47,083 nt of DNA from Hellea sp. (GTDB lineage: Bacteria > Pseudomonadota > Alphaproteobacteria > Caulobacterales > Maricaulaceae). The position numbers were made by a program, and so were the translations under genes. Location of the stretch: positions 1 to 47,083 of the forward strand of contig JAHDDX010000011.1 of assembly GCA_020629135.1 (NCBI GenBank), given 5' to 3'. Positions within the stretch are counted from its first letter, which is position 1. Every line of letters begins with the position of its first letter. The notes below the pieces were generated by a model. It searched no databases, was not told where the DNA came from, and saw only the letters and a list, made by a program, of their open reading frames with translations. Below, in pieces: positions 33,247 through 43,449 of the stretch.

Positions 33247-35766
33247 TTAGTCGAGTTTGCGCTCCAGCATTTCAACGGTGAAACATTCGATTTGATCACC
33301 CTTGCGGATGTCCTCATATTTCTCAAATGCCATGCCGCATTCCATGCCAGCCTGTACCTTCTCGACCTCATCCTTGAAGCGTTTCAGGGTTGAGAGGGTA
33401 CCTTCATGGATCACGACATTGTCGCGAAGCAGGCGTACGCCACAAGCGCGTTCGACACGACCTTCGGTAATACGACAACCCGCTACTTTACCGACTTTGG
33501 AGATATTGAAGACCTCGAGAATTTCGGCGTAACCAATAAAGGTCTCGCGGCGTTCAGGCTGGAGCATGCCTTCAAGCACACCTTTAATATCGTCAATCAA
33601 ATCATAAATGATTGAATAATAACGAATTTCAACACCTTCGCGTTCCGCCAGATCTTTGGCTTGACGATTGGGGCGGACATTAAAAGCCAGGACCGGGGCC
33701 TGAGATGATTTCGCCAGCAAAATATCAGACTCGCTGATTGCACCGACGGCGCCATGTATAACACGGGCTTTAACTTCGTCATTACCGGCTGTTTCGACAG
33801 CTGTTTTGATCGCCTCAACAGATCCCTGAACATCGCCTTTGACGACAAGCGGCAATTCATCGACGGTTTTATCCGCGAGTTTGGCCATCATCTGTTCCAT
33901 GGAGGCCAGGGCGTTTGGCGTACCAGCGGCGTCCTTCTTGGCTTTACGTTGGCGATATTCGGTAATCTCGCGCGCTTTGCTTTCACTTTCAACGACAGCA
34001 AAGGGTTCACCCGGCGCAGGCGCACCGTCAAAGCCCATAACCGCGACAGGTGTAGATGGGCCAGCGGATTTTAACTGAGCATTACGCTCATCCATCATGG
34101 CCTTAACCTTGCCCCAATATTGACCGGCCACGATAATATCACCGCGCTTTAAGCTTCCGCGCTTGACCAGCAGTGTCGCGACCGGGCCGCGTCCCTTTTC
34201 TATCTTTGATTCAATCACCAGGCCATCCGCATCGCGATTGGGATTGGCTTTCAAATCCATAAGCTCGGATTGTAGATTGATGGCTTCCGCGAGATCATCC
34301 AAGCCGGTTTTCTTTAAAGCCGAGACATGAACGCTTTGAACGTCACCTGACAAAGATTCGACAATGATTTCGTGTTGCAGCAATTCGGTTTCAACCCGTT
34401 TGGCATCGGCCTCATAGGTGTCCATCTTGTTGACAGCCACAATAATAGGTGTCCCGGCCGCTTTGGCATGGGCAATGGACTCTATGGTTTGCGGTTTCAC
34501 TCCGTCATCGGCTGCCACGACCAGAATAACGATGTCCACAGCGTGGGCTCCGCGAGTTCTCATGGCCGAGAACGCAGCGTGGCCTGGTGTATCCAGAACC
34601 GTAATCTGTTCGCCGGATTTCATTTTTAACTGATAAGCCCCAATATGCTGGGTGATACCGCCGGCTTCGCCTGCAGCCACATCAGTTGAGCGCAAAGCAT
34701 CAAGTAACGACGTCTTACCATGATCAACATGACCCATAATGGCAATGACGGGCGCACGGGATTTAAGGTTCTCATCATTTTCGGCCTCATCAGCCTTGAT
34801 GAAATCATCTTCGACATCCGCTTCGGCGACCCGTTTAACAATATGACCGAAATCTTCGGCGACGAGCTGCGCAGTATCGGCGTCCAGCACATCGTTCATA
34901 TTGGCCATTGTGCCTTGCTTCATCAGATATTTGATCACATCGGCAGCGCGTTCGGCCATACGATTGGCCAGATCGCCAACAGTAATGGCTTCGGGGATTG
35001 TGACTTCGCGAGACACTTTCAGACGTTCACCGCCAGCACTTTGGCGCTGCTTTTCCCGCTCACGGGCTCGTCGCATAGAGGCCAGTGAACGCTGGCGCTC
35101 ATCATCACCAGCCAGGGCGCTGACAATGGTCAGCTTGCCTTTACGGCGACGCGGTTCATTTTTTGATGCCCGGCCTGGCTTGGGTCCGCCGCCAGATCTT
35201 TGTTTCTTGATCCGTCCGCCGGCCTTTTCCAAAGCTGAACGGTTATCGGTTTCAGTATCTTCCGCGAGAATTTTCTGCGCAGGCGTCGGGGCCCGGCGCG
35301 CCGCCTCGGCTTCATCGCGTTTACGCTGCTCTTCTTCTTCTTGAAGGCGGCGAATTTCGGCTTCTTCTTCTGCCTTTTTCTTTTCGGCCAAAGCTTTTTG
35401 CTCTTCTTCCATACGCCGCTTGCGTTCAGCTTCTTCCGCAGCGCGGGCGGCTTCACGTTCATTCTGCTCAGCCTTTGCGGAAGACAGAGCTTCTTGGCGC
35501 TTCAAATATTCGGATTTGGATAGACCAAGTTTCTTGGCGGCTTCCGCAACCTCATCGACTTCTGGCGTAGGCGCGCCAGCGGGCTTGGGTGCGCCGGTTG
35601 GCGACGGCTTACCCGGTCCGCCAATGATGCGGCGCTTTTTCTTTTCCACAACAACAGATTTACTGCGGCCGCCCGAAAAGTTTTGACGCACTACTCCAGA
35701 GCCTGATTTTTTCAGGGTCAGAGGGCGTCGTCCGCCAGGCTTATTTGTATCGTTTGTATCGCTCAT
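33247..35766 (-). CDS. infB: Translation initiation factor IF-2
   Basis: This GTPase brings initiator fMet-tRNA to the 30S subunit. The 839-residue protein has the alphaproteobacterial N-terminal region ([20 protein letters not shown]) and a long charged, Glu/Lys/Arg-rich coil (about 90-160). The G domain has [10 protein letters not shown] (near residue 344), DTPGH, NKMD and SAL, followed by domains II-IV ([36 protein letters not shown]). It is the last gene of rimP-nusA-ylxR-infB. In many alphaproteobacteria rbfA, truB, rpsO and pnp come next; here they do not. Confidence 0.98.
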   Translation of the reverse strand: MSDTNDTNKPGGRRPLTLKKSGSGVVRQNFSGGRSKSVVVEKKKRRIIGGPGKPSPTGAPKPAGAPTPEVDEVAEAAKKLGLSKSEYLKRQEALSSAKAEQNEREAARAAEEAERKRRMEEEQKALAEKKKAEEEAEIRRLQEEEEQRKRDEAEAARRAPTPAQKILAEDTETDNRSALEKAGGRIKKQRSGGGPKPGRASKNEPRRRKGKLTIVSALAGDDERQRSLASMRRAREREKQRQSAGGERLKVSREVTIPEAITVGDLANRMAERAADVIKYLMKQGTMANMNDVLDADTAQLVAEDFGHIVKRVAEADVEDDFIKADEAENDENLKSRAPVIAIMGHVDHGKTSLLDALRSTDVAAGEAGGITQHIGAYQLKMKSGEQITVLDTPGHAAFSAMRTRGAHAVDIVILVVAADDGVKPQTIESIAHAKAAGTPIIVAVNKMDTYEADAKRVETELLQHEIIVESLSGDVQSVHVSALKKTGLDDLAEAINLQSELMDLKANPNRDADGLVIESKIEKGRGPVATLLVKRGSLKRGDIIVAGQYWGKVKAMMDERNAQLKSAGPSTPVAVMGFDGAPAPGEPFAVVESESKAREITEYRQRKAKKDAAGTPNALASMEQMMAKLADKTVDELPLVVKGDVQGSVEAIKTAVETAGNDEVKARVIHGAVGAISESDILLAKSSQAPVLAFNVRPNRQAKDLAEREGVEIRYYSIIYDLIDDIKGVLEGMLQPERRETFIGYAEILEVFNISKVGKVAGCRITEGRVERACGVRLLRDNVVIHEGTLSTLKRFKDEVEKVQAGMECGMAFEKYEDIRKGDQIECFTVEMLERKLD

Positions 35767-35857
35767 TTAGTCTCACTTACACCAGGGTTGCTGGTAAAAC
35801 CGCCAGGCCCTGCGCAATGTGCGCGTAACCTAACGGCCTTTATTATATATTCAACTC

Positions 35858-36571
35858 TCAATCCCGTCTTTTTTCAGGATTCTTTTTTGTCACTTTCTCA
35901 TGGTTTTTATCGGCCCAACCCTCAGGGATAAGGGGCGAAAAACCAGAATATCGTTGGGTGGCAAATGACAGCGCTTTGGCCAGTGAACCGGGCCTTAACG
36001 CGGCATGCACAATATGGTCACGACCAAAGGCTTTGCCAAGGTCCTGGGATGAAAAACACCCGATCACCGGAGTCATGGGGCGTTCCAGTTCATGACTAAT
36101 GGCTTTTGTCAGCACTCGGATCTTACCACGCGGGCCGTCAGATCCATCCGAGGCCTCAATTCGCCAGGCCAGGTAATCTGATTGGGCTGCTGTTTTGACC
36201 TGATCAAATCCGACAAACAAATGTCCGGATTTCATACCCATGGCTAATAGGCCGATCAGGCGGCGTCGGAGCAGGCTTTCCGTCAGGTCGATCAAATCAT
36301 TTGGCACATTGACTTTGGATTTAAATCCACGGGCAAAGCCGCCAGTTTTAATCGCCTTTTGCAAGGCTTCGCGATTGGAGCTGACCCAAACACCCCGACC
36401 CGGTAACTTCTCGTTTATATCAGGCGTTACAACATTGTCAGGGCCCAGGACAAACCGGATCATTTCCTGTTTATGCCGGGACTGACCATTGGCCAGGCAG
36501 CGTCGTTCGGGGCCTTTATGGCCCCGCTTATCCGCAAGGTCGGTGGAGGATATGTCGAGTGTTTCGTTCAA
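35858..36571 (-). CDS. YlxR/DUF448 RNA-binding protein with L7Ae-like domain
   Basis: A 237-residue protein. The N-terminal YlxR (DUF448) domain has PERRCLANGQSRHKQEMIRF and LPGRGVWVSSNREAL, followed by an L7Ae-like region (SLLRRRLIGLLAMGMKSGHLFVGFDQV). It is a predicted RNA-binding protein, always near nusA and infB. The start is TTG, placed directly after the nusA TAA in the same reading frame, with GAGG five bases upstream inside nusA. The tail is Lys-rich. Between it and infB are 91 bases with a short GCGCA/TGCGC hairpin and nothing else clear. Confidence 0.9.
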   Translation of the reverse strand: MNETLDISSTDLADKRGHKGPERRCLANGQSRHKQEMIRFVLGPDNVVTPDINEKLPGRGVWVSSNREALQKAIKTGGFARGFKSKVNVPNDLIDLTESLLRRRLIGLLAMGMKSGHLFVGFDQVKTAAQSDYLAWRIEASDGSDGPRGKIRVLTKAISHELERPMTPVIGCFSSQDLGKAFGRDHIVHAALRPGSLAKALSFATQRYSGFSPLIPEGWADKNHEKVTKKNPEKRRD

Positions 36572-38191
36572 TTAGGCCTCAACAGCCTCAGCGGTTTCAG
36601 CACCTTCATCTTCTTCGGTGTCTGGAAGCAGATCTTCTTCGGTGATCCAACCGGCCTTAACGCGAGCTTGCATAATGAGGTTTGTCGCATCTTCTTCAGA
36701 CAGTTTGAAACTTTCCAGAATGCCGTCTTCGTGGATTTTTTCACCGTCTTTAAACTCGTTATAGCCGCGCAGATCATCAGGGATCAGGCCCGCGACATCA
36801 TCAACGGTTTTAACGTCGTTTTCGCCAAAGGCGACGGCCATTGGCAGGGTAACGCCTTCAATTTCCATAACAGCGTCTTCAACACCAGCGGCTTTACGCG
36901 TGGCGTCCTGTTCTGCAGCCAGTTTTTCGAGATATTCACGGGCACGGGTTTGAAGTTCTTGGGCCGTTTCCTCGTCAAAACCTTCAATCGATGAAATTTC
37001 GTCCAGAGCCACATAGCCGACTTCTTCCAGGGTTTCGAACCCTTCGGAAACCAGAAGCTGGGCGATCATTTCGTCCACATCCAGAGCCGCAAGGAAAAGC
37101 TCGGAGCGCTCCTGGAATTCTTTCTGGCGGCGCTCTGATTCCTGCTCTTCGGTCAGGATATCAATGGCCCAGCCTGAAAGTTGTGAGGCCAAACGCACAT
37201 TTTGACCGCGACGGCCAATGGCGAGGGACAGCTGATCGTCAGGAACAACGACTTCAATGCGGTTATCGTCTTCATCAATAACAACTTTGGTCACTTCAGC
37301 CGGCTGCAAAGCGTTGACGATAAACGTTGCTGCGTCGTCGGTCCAAGGAATGATATCAATCCGTTCACCTTGAAGTTCATTGACGACGGCTTGAACGCGC
37401 GATCCGCGCATACCGACACAGGCACCAACCGGGTCGATTGAATTATCATTGGAATAGACGGCAATCTTGGCGCGGCTACCCGGATCACGGGCAACAGAAA
37501 CGATCTGAATAATCCCTTCGTAAACTTCCGGCACTTCTTGTGAGAAAAGCTGAGCCATGAATTGTGGATGAGCGCGCGATAAGAAAATCTGGCTGCCGCG
37601 CGGTTCTTCGCGTACTTCGTGGATATAGGCCCGAATGCGGTCGCCGCCTTTAACATTTTCACGGGGTAAAGCCTGTTCCCGGCGAATAACGCCTTCGGCG
37701 CGGCCCAGGTCAACAATGATATGGCCATACTCGACCCGTTTGACGATACCGTTGATGATTTCACCGACACGGTCTTTATATTCTTCATATTGACGGGCGC
37801 GCTCGGCTTCTCGGACCTTTTGCACGATGACCTGTTTGGCCATTTGGCTTTGAACCCGGCCAAACTCAATAGGCGGCAAAGGGGTCTTAATCTCAAATCC
37901 GACTGTCGCATCCGGATGATCCAGCTGGGCGCTGGCAAGATCGATTTCTGTCGATTCGTTTTCAACGTCTTCAACGACAGTTACGACCCGCATCAAATCC
38001 ATTTCACCGGTAACGGGATCCAGCTTGGCACGAATATCAAGCTCGCTGCCGTAACGCATACGGGCGGCCTTTTGAATGGCTTCTTCGATCGCCGCGAGGA
38101 CGATTTCTTTCTCAATCGACTTTTCTTGAGCTACCGCATTGGCGATTTGCACAAGTTCCAGTCGGTTCGCGCTAATTCCGGCTGTTGACAT
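36572..38191 (-). CDS. nusA: Transcription termination/antitermination factor NusA
   Basis: A 539-residue protein that binds RNA polymerase and nascent RNA. It has the N-terminal polymerase-binding domain, an S1 domain (GIVKRVEYGHIIVDLGRAEGVI), two KH domains (VGACVGMRGSRVQAVVNELQGERIDI and AIGRRGQNVRLASQLSGW) and two C-terminal helix-hairpin-helix-like repeats (LLVSEGFETLEEVGYV; ITLP-type region near 450). It ends in an acidic tail. It is 14 bases after rimP in the conserved operon. Confidence 0.98.
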   Translation of the reverse strand: MSTAGISANRLELVQIANAVAQEKSIEKEIVLAAIEEAIQKAARMRYGSELDIRAKLDPVTGEMDLMRVVTVVEDVENESTEIDLASAQLDHPDATVGFEIKTPLPPIEFGRVQSQMAKQVIVQKVREAERARQYEEYKDRVGEIINGIVKRVEYGHIIVDLGRAEGVIRREQALPRENVKGGDRIRAYIHEVREEPRGSQIFLSRAHPQFMAQLFSQEVPEVYEGIIQIVSVARDPGSRAKIAVYSNDNSIDPVGACVGMRGSRVQAVVNELQGERIDIIPWTDDAATFIVNALQPAEVTKVVIDEDDNRIEVVVPDDQLSLAIGRRGQNVRLASQLSGWAIDILTEEQESERRQKEFQERSELFLAALDVDEMIAQLLVSEGFETLEEVGYVALDEISSIEGFDEETAQELQTRAREYLEKLAAEQDATRKAAGVEDAVMEIEGVTLPMAVAFGENDVKTVDDVAGLIPDDLRGYNEFKDGEKIHEDGILESFKLSEEDATNLIMQARVKAGWITEEDLLPDTEEDEGAETAEAVEA

Positions 38192-38205
38192 AATCGGTCT
38201 CCTGT

Positions 38206-38733
38206 TCAGCTTTCAGCTTGTTCTGGGTTGGCGGATCCGGGCTTTCCGGCCGCGATTAATTCATCTGTGATCAGCAATTTGGCATCGCTGACCCATTCAA
38301 AAGGGATTTCGGCGGTCTGATCTTCACCGTCGAGATTGATTTCAATATTGTCGCCTTCAATTCCGGCAATAGTTCCGCGAAATCGTTTGCGACCTTCCAC
38401 GAACCGGTCAAGCTCCAGCCGTGTCAGATATCCGACATAGGTTTCAAAATCGGTTAGCGAAGTCAGCGGGCGGTCCAGGCCAGGTGAGGAAACCTCCAAC
38501 ACATAGGCATCGCGGATCGGATCTTCGACTTCCAAAGTGGTCGATACGGCCCGGGATAGTTCGGCGCAATCATCGACGCTCATCGATCCGTCACTTTTTC
38601 GCTCGGCCATGATCTGCAGCTTTGGGCGTTTTCCTGCCATGACGCGGATGCGTACAATATGAAATCCCATATCCACCGCGATCGGGTCGATAATAGATAA
38701 AATTCGGGCATCAATGTCCGTCTTGGTTCGCAT
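38206..38733 (-). CDS. rimP: Ribosome maturation factor RimP
   Basis: A 175-residue protein needed for 30S subunit maturation. It shows the N-terminal domain (DPIAVDMGFHIVRIRVMAGKRPKL split) and the typical VEDPIRDAYVLEVSSPGLDRPL motif leading to the C-terminal SH3-like domain. GGAG lies five bases before the ATG. It is the first gene of the rimP-nusA-ylxR-infB operon, just after the trmB terminator. Confidence 0.97.
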   Translation of the reverse strand: MRTKTDIDARILSIIDPIAVDMGFHIVRIRVMAGKRPKLQIMAERKSDGSMSVDDCAELSRAVSTTLEVEDPIRDAYVLEVSSPGLDRPLTSLTDFETYVGYLTRLELDRFVEGRKRFRGTIAGIEGDNIEINLDGEDQTAEIPFEWVSDAKLLITDELIAAGKPGSANPEQAES

Positions 38734-38766
38734 TCAAGCTCCATTTCCAGGGCAATCACAGGCAAT

Positions 38767-38791
38767 AAAAAAACGGCCCCTTTTGGGGCCG
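38767..38791 (-). terminator. Intrinsic terminator after trmB
   Basis: On the minus strand CGGCCCC (38791-38785) and GGGGCCG (38780-38774) form a 7-bp GC stem with an AAAA loop, followed by T7 (38773-38767). It separates the miaB-to-trmB block from the rimP operon; only 33 bases lie between it and rimP, so the rimP promoter must overlap it or lie upstream. Confidence 0.92.
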
Positions 38792-38881
38792 CCGGAAGGC
38801 ATCCTGTGTGCCTAGGGCGATTTATAAGCCGCTATATAGGCGAGGATTGAATAAATGTCACTAGGGGAAGTGATTTTATTT

Positions 38882-39568
38882 TCACCGTCGTATGAACTTG
38901 AAAAAATGGCCTGTCCGGCCTTCGCGAATGGCTTTGGCTTCATAACGCGTCTGAGGCCAGTCATCCGGGCGAACCCGCCAGTCTTCTTTACGATCTGGCG
39001 ACCATTCAAATCCGCCATGGGCTTTCACACGGGTCAATGTCCAGTCAACATAATCAATGATATCGCTGCCGAAACGAAATTCACATCCCGGTTTTAGCAA
39101 TCGATGAACATCTTCCAGAAATTCCGGTGTGATAATTCGGCGTTTATTATGGCGTGCTTTGGGCCATGGGTCCGGAAATAAGACAAACATCCGGTCAAGC
39201 GACCCGTCAGGCAATGCATCCATGACCTCGCGTCCATCCCCTTGGTAAAGCCGCACATTTGAAAGCCCTTTATCGACAACACTGCTGACGGCTTTTGCCA
39301 CCCCGTTTAAAAAAGGCTCCGCGCCGATCATCATGGTTTCGGGATTGTGCTCCGCCTGCCAGATCAGATGTTCGGACCCGCCAAAGCCAAGTTCAAGCCA
39401 GACGGATTGGAAACCCTCACGGTCAAATTCGGCAGTCGGTTCATGTTTAATACCTGGATAGACATCTTCCATCTGCGCCTGTTGACGGGCCCGTAGGGCT
39501 TTACCTTTGGCCCGGCCATACATTCGGGGCCGGTTCGGATCGATATGAATTTCAGGTTTGCGGCTCAT
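38882..39568 (-). CDS. trmB: tRNA (guanine-N7-)-methyltransferase TrmB
   Basis: A 228-residue SAM-dependent methyltransferase making m7G46 in tRNA. It has the SAM site (VWLELGFGGSEHLIWQA), an Asp region (VRLYQGDGREVMDAL) and the family motif LFPDPWPKARHNKRRI. The C-terminal TRYEAKAIREGR motif is also present. The start overlaps the end of lnt by 17 bases, and the gene ends the miaB-phoH-ybeY-corC-lnt-trmB run before a strong terminator. Confidence 0.97.
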   Translation of the reverse strand: MSRKPEIHIDPNRPRMYGRAKGKALRARQQAQMEDVYPGIKHEPTAEFDREGFQSVWLELGFGGSEHLIWQAEHNPETMMIGAEPFLNGVAKAVSSVVDKGLSNVRLYQGDGREVMDALPDGSLDRMFVLFPDPWPKARHNKRRIITPEFLEDVHRLLKPGCEFRFGSDIIDYVDWTLTRVKAHGGFEWSPDRKEDWRVRPDDWPQTRYEAKAIREGRTGHFFKFIRR

Positions 39569-41144
39569 TTCGGTTCACAAATCTATTTAGTCCCTGCAAA
39601 ACAAGGGCGATATTGATCAAAGCGACCCAAAGGGCAAGCCCTGAAAACGCCCATGGGCGCGAAATTGCATTAGGCAGCGCCACATCCAGCACGCCTTCTT
39701 CATCCGGATCCAGTTTGGCCGCATATCGTCCATAAGGGTCGATTACACCGGAGACGCCGTTTGAGGCGGACCTGATAATCGGAAGACCGGTTTCGATCGC
39801 CCGATAAGCGGTAATGTTGGCATGTTGGTAGGGGCCGATGGACCCGCCAAACCAGGCATCATTCGATTGGTTAAAAATCCATTCCGCTTGTTCGCTGTCC
39901 GTCCCCGCGGGCGTTAGACCTGGAAACACGACTTCGTAACAAATCTGGGGGCTGACCATAGGCAGGCCGGGAAAGCGCGCCAGCTCTTTTTGTGGGGCGG
40001 GTGTGATTGAGGCGAGGGCGGTGGAAAGCGTTTTGGCGCCGAGATTTTCAACAAAACGGCCGCCCGGTATGATTTCCCCAAACGGAACGAGGCGGTATTT
40101 ATCATTATAGGCTTCGATTTTAATCTGCCCCAGGGGGTCAACGGATAGGGCGGCGGATGTATTGTAATAATGGTCGATCAACTCGCCATCATCTGAGAGC
40201 TCTTCTTCATGGCGTAATGAGTTTAGCAGCCAGATTGGCGGCGTCTGGGTAGACGTGGAAAGCATATCACCCATGGCGATCATTAAGCCTTCATTTTCCA
40301 ATGTCAGTCCCGGCACTGCGCCTTCCGGCCAGACCAGATGGGTAATATCGTCAAGGCCGGGGGCCAGTGACAGACGAATAAACTGGCGCGCGATCTGAAT
40401 TGATGTGTCGGGTTCCATTTGATCTGCCTGATCAAACGGAAACTGAATGAGGCGGAGTTTGACATTTTCATGATGGGTGATTTCCGCATTGTCGAGTCTC
40501 CATATACCAAACCCAAATACGGCAATGAAACCCAGAAGGAAGGTGACGAGAGCGCGTATATTTTTTAGATCCAGAAATCGTTGTGCGATCATAATGGCGG
40601 CCGCAATAGTCAGGAAGGTCAACCCATAGGCTCCGATCAAACTGGCTATTTGAGAGATTGGCGATCCGGCAGGGAATATATAGCCGGGCAGGTTCCAAGG
40701 CAGCCCGCCAAAAACATGACCTCTGGCCAATTCGGCCAAAGTGAAAAACCCTATCAGAGCGAATTCGCCGCGTGCGCCATTGGCTGCCCAGCCTTGATAG
40801 GCCCATCCAGCAATCGCCCAAAAAACGGCGAGCAAAAGCGCCAATCCCAAGACCATAGGCGGCATGGCGGGGATAAATTCGGGGCCGCGCGCAATAAAGG
40901 CTTCACCGACCCAATGGGTGCCCGCCAGAAAATATCCCAGGGCAAACCATAAGCTCATCCAAAACGCAGAATTATCCGTGTTTTTCAAATGGATGATAGC
41001 GGCAAAAAAAACGGCAAAACAAATCAGGCTAACAGGCCAGATATGAAACGGAGCCTGACCCAATACAGCCAGAGCGCCAAGTAAGAATAGCGCTATTCGA
41101 GCCGGCCATTTTCGCCAGGACAAAAACCCTGACACAAAGCTCAT
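39552..41144 (-). CDS. lnt: Apolipoprotein N-acyltransferase
   Basis: A 530-residue inner-membrane enzyme that adds the third acyl chain to lipoproteins. About six N-terminal membrane helices are followed by a nitrilase-like domain with the catalytic triad Glu (WPEGAVPGL), Lys (YNDKYRLVPFGE) and Cys (SPQICYEVVFPG). A last membrane helix precedes the basic C-terminus. The ATG overlaps the corC stop (ATGA). Confidence 0.96.
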   Translation of the reverse strand: MSFVSGFLSWRKWPARIALFLLGALAVLGQAPFHIWPVSLICFAVFFAAIIHLKNTDNSAFWMSLWFALGYFLAGTHWVGEAFIARGPEFIPAMPPMVLGLALLLAVFWAIAGWAYQGWAANGARGEFALIGFFTLAELARGHVFGGLPWNLPGYIFPAGSPISQIASLIGAYGLTFLTIAAAIMIAQRFLDLKNIRALVTFLLGFIAVFGFGIWRLDNAEITHHENVKLRLIQFPFDQADQMEPDTSIQIARQFIRLSLAPGLDDITHLVWPEGAVPGLTLENEGLMIAMGDMLSTSTQTPPIWLLNSLRHEEELSDDGELIDHYYNTSAALSVDPLGQIKIEAYNDKYRLVPFGEIIPGGRFVENLGAKTLSTALASITPAPQKELARFPGLPMVSPQICYEVVFPGLTPAGTDSEQAEWIFNQSNDAWFGGSIGPYQHANITAYRAIETGLPIIRSASNGVSGVIDPYGRYAAKLDPDEEGVLDVALPNAISRPWAFSGLALWVALINIALVLQGLNRFVNRNEPQT

Positions 41145-42019
41145 TCCGCCACTCGTCGCTCGGCGACTTCTTTGGATTGCGATCTTTTGCGGCGGTTTTG
41201 AACGCGTAGGGTTTTGACCCGTCTTTGATCGGCGTCGATCACTTCAAATTCAAGTCCGTCAGGATGATAAATCACTTCGCCGCGTTCTGGGACCCGCCCT
41301 GCCAGAGTAAAAATTAGGCCTCCCAATGTGTCCACATCATCTTCTTCGTCTGCTGTGGCGAAATCCCGACCTATTGCCTTTTCAAAATCATCAATGGCCA
41401 CCCGGGCATCCGCTTCCCAGATCGTGGTTTTGCCTTTACCGGCAATTTTTTTGATTTCAGGATCGGCGTCATCATGCTCATCATCAATATCGCCAACAAT
41501 GGGTTCGATTAGATCTTCCAAAGTGACCAGACCGTCTGTTCCCCCGTATTCATCGACAACAATGGCCATATGCATGCGCCGGGCCTGCATGCGTCGCAAC
41601 AGGTCTTGCGCCAGCATTGAGGGCGGGACAAATAAGACGGGACGCCGAATATATTGGATTACTTTTTTTTCGGCATAGGTTTTGCCAGTGCGCCCTTTGG
41701 CATCGAGCATCAAATAAGGCACGACATCTTTGATGTGCACAATGCCCAAAGGCTCATCCAGAGTTTCTTTGTAAACCGGCAAGCGGGAATGTCCGGCTTC
41801 TTTAAAGGCAGCCGCCAGATCGTTGAGGCCGGTACTGGTTTCTATCGCAATGATGTCGGCGCGCGGCACCATGACGTCTTCAACCCGCACATGGTGAAAT
41901 TGCTCAGCCGCACTGATCATGCGCTTATCGCTCGGCGCGTCAGGCGTGCCATCGCGCGGCGCGGTTGGCCGGCCTATTAGTTTGCCTAGCCAGCTTGGAG
42001 AGGAACCTGAATTACTCAT
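41141..42019 (-). CDS. CorC/HlyC-type CBS-domain protein
   Basis: A 292-residue soluble protein with two CBS domains (HVRVEDVMVPRADIIAIET; DEYGGTDGLVTLEDLIEPIVGDI) and the C-terminal CorC_HlyC domain (DTLGGLIFTLAGRVPERGE). It lacks the membrane DUF21 domain of the longer relatives. The family is linked to Mg2+/Co2+ efflux and to ybeY-phoH function by conserved neighbours. It overlaps both ybeY and lnt by four bases, so it is translationally coupled. Confidence 0.92.
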   Translation of the reverse strand: MSNSGSSPSWLGKLIGRPTAPRDGTPDAPSDKRMISAAEQFHHVRVEDVMVPRADIIAIETSTGLNDLAAAFKEAGHSRLPVYKETLDEPLGIVHIKDVVPYLMLDAKGRTGKTYAEKKVIQYIRRPVLFVPPSMLAQDLLRRMQARRMHMAIVVDEYGGTDGLVTLEDLIEPIVGDIDDEHDDADPEIKKIAGKGKTTIWEADARVAIDDFEKAIGRDFATADEEDDVDTLGGLIFTLAGRVPERGEVIYHPDGLEFEVIDADQRRVKTLRVQNRRKRSQSKEVAERRVAE

Positions 42020-42495
42020 CTGTTTTCACGCTCATTGATTTTATAGGGGTTGTCAATATTCAATGCATTCAATGCCTGTATTTCCAGACCTTCCATGACC
42101 ACCGCATCCTGATCTGTTTCGTGATCATATCCTTGAAGATGTAAAAAACCATGAATGATCAAATGGGCCACGTGATCCTGAAATGTTTTCCCATCGCGGC
42201 GGGCTTCAGAAGATATGGTCTCAAAGGCCAGGACGATATCGCCCAGCACGGCCCCCGGTCCAATTGACGGAAAAGACAACACATTGGTTGGCTGGTCTTT
42301 GTGTCGAAACTGTCGGTTCAGATCCTGTATGCGAATGTCCGAGATCAGAGCCAGACTCAGCTCACCAATCTTTGGATTTTCAAGAAACGACCAGATTGCC
42401 GAAATCGCCTTTCGGCAAACCGAGTCCGGATCTTCAAGCTCATCGGACCAGGCCGGTTCCTCGATATGAATATCAATGGGGAAGGCGGGGGTCAT
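42016..42495 (-). CDS. ybeY: Endoribonuclease YbeY
   Basis: A 159-residue metal-dependent RNase for 16S rRNA 3' processing and ribosome quality control. The three metal-binding histidines lie in HLIIHGFLHLQGYDHE, and the substrate-binding region NRQFRHKDQPTNVLSFP is typical. It lies 6 bases after phoH and overlaps corC. Confidence 0.97.
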   Translation of the reverse strand: MTPAFPIDIHIEEPAWSDELEDPDSVCRKAISAIWSFLENPKIGELSLALISDIRIQDLNRQFRHKDQPTNVLSFPSIGPGAVLGDIVLAFETISSEARRDGKTFQDHVAHLIIHGFLHLQGYDHETDQDAVVMEGLEIQALNALNIDNPYKINERENR

Positions 42496-42501
42496 GACGG
42501 C

Positions 42502-43449
42502 TTAATGGTTGTTCTTCTCATAGGCGTTGATGATCTTGCCCACCAAAGGATGGCGCACCACGTCAGAGGCTTGAAACTCTGTTGCGTCAATGCCTTTAAT
42601 GTCTCTGAGAATTTCCAAAGCATGGGACAGGCCTGAGGTGACGCCTTTCGGCAGATCAGATTGGGATGGGTCGCCTGTTACCGCATATTTAGCCCGTTCG
42701 CCCAGGCGCGTAAGAACCATTTTCATCTGCGGGATGGTCGCGTTTTGCGCTTCGTCGATGATAACAAAGGCATCCGACAGGGTCCGGCCACGCATAAAGG
42801 CGATCGGCACAACTTCGATCTCACCGGAGCCGCGGCGACGCTCGACCTCATCTCGTCCTAAGACCATATTTAAAGCGTCCCAGATCGGCTGCATATAAGG
42901 ATCAACTTTCTCGTTGAAATCACCGGGCAGGAACCCTAGCCGTTCCCCAGCCTCAACTGCGGGGCGGCAGGCCATAAATCGCTGGACTTCGCCGCGCGCC
43001 AGAAGCGAGGCGCCATAGGCTGTGGCCAAAAATGTCTTACCCGTACCGGCCGGACCCACGCCAAAGGTGATCGTTGAGTCCTGGAGCATGCGGATATAGC
43101 TTTCTTGGCGCGGGGTTTTGGGCACAATCGGTGCCCGGCGCGGAAAAGGAATAATCGCGTCAACGGCAGCGGCTTTGACTTTGCCTTTGCCGACGGCTTT
43201 GATCAGAGTCCGAACGTCCGACGTTGTGCAAGGCCAGCCGCGTTCCAGGCGCTGATAAATCTCACGAACGATTTCTGCGGCGCGCGCGCGCGCCGGCGCG
43301 TCGCCATTAATATGGACGCTTGACCCCGGTGCCTCGACGTAAACGTCAAAGGCCTCTTCAATGAGCGCGAGATTGGCATGATTGGCTCCGCACAAACGGC
43401 GCACCATATCTGGATCGTCAAATTCTAATATGTCGGTTTGTTTACTCAT
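42502..43449 (-). CDS. PhoH-like ATPase (YbeZ)
   Basis: A 315-residue ATPase. The N-terminal region resembles a KH-like domain ([21 protein letters not shown]). The core has Walker A ([15 protein letters not shown], near residue 135), Walker B ([11 protein letters not shown]) and a sensor region ([13 protein letters not shown]). YbeZ binds YbeY and is thought to act in rRNA maturation, consistent with its position directly upstream of ybeY. The start overlaps the miaB stop by four bases. Confidence 0.95.
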   Translation of the reverse strand: MSKQTDILEFDDPDMVRRLCGANHANLALIEEAFDVYVEAPGSSVHINGDAPARARAAEIVREIYQRLERGWPCTTSDVRTLIKAVGKGKVKAAAVDAIIPFPRRAPIVPKTPRQESYIRMLQDSTITFGVGPAGTGKTFLATAYGASLLARGEVQRFMACRPAVEAGERLGFLPGDFNEKVDPYMQPIWDALNMVLGRDEVERRRGSGEIEVVPIAFMRGRTLSDAFVIIDEAQNATIPQMKMVLTRLGERAKYAVTGDPSQSDLPKGVTSGLSHALEILRDIKGIDATEFQASDVVRHPLVGKIINAYEKNNH

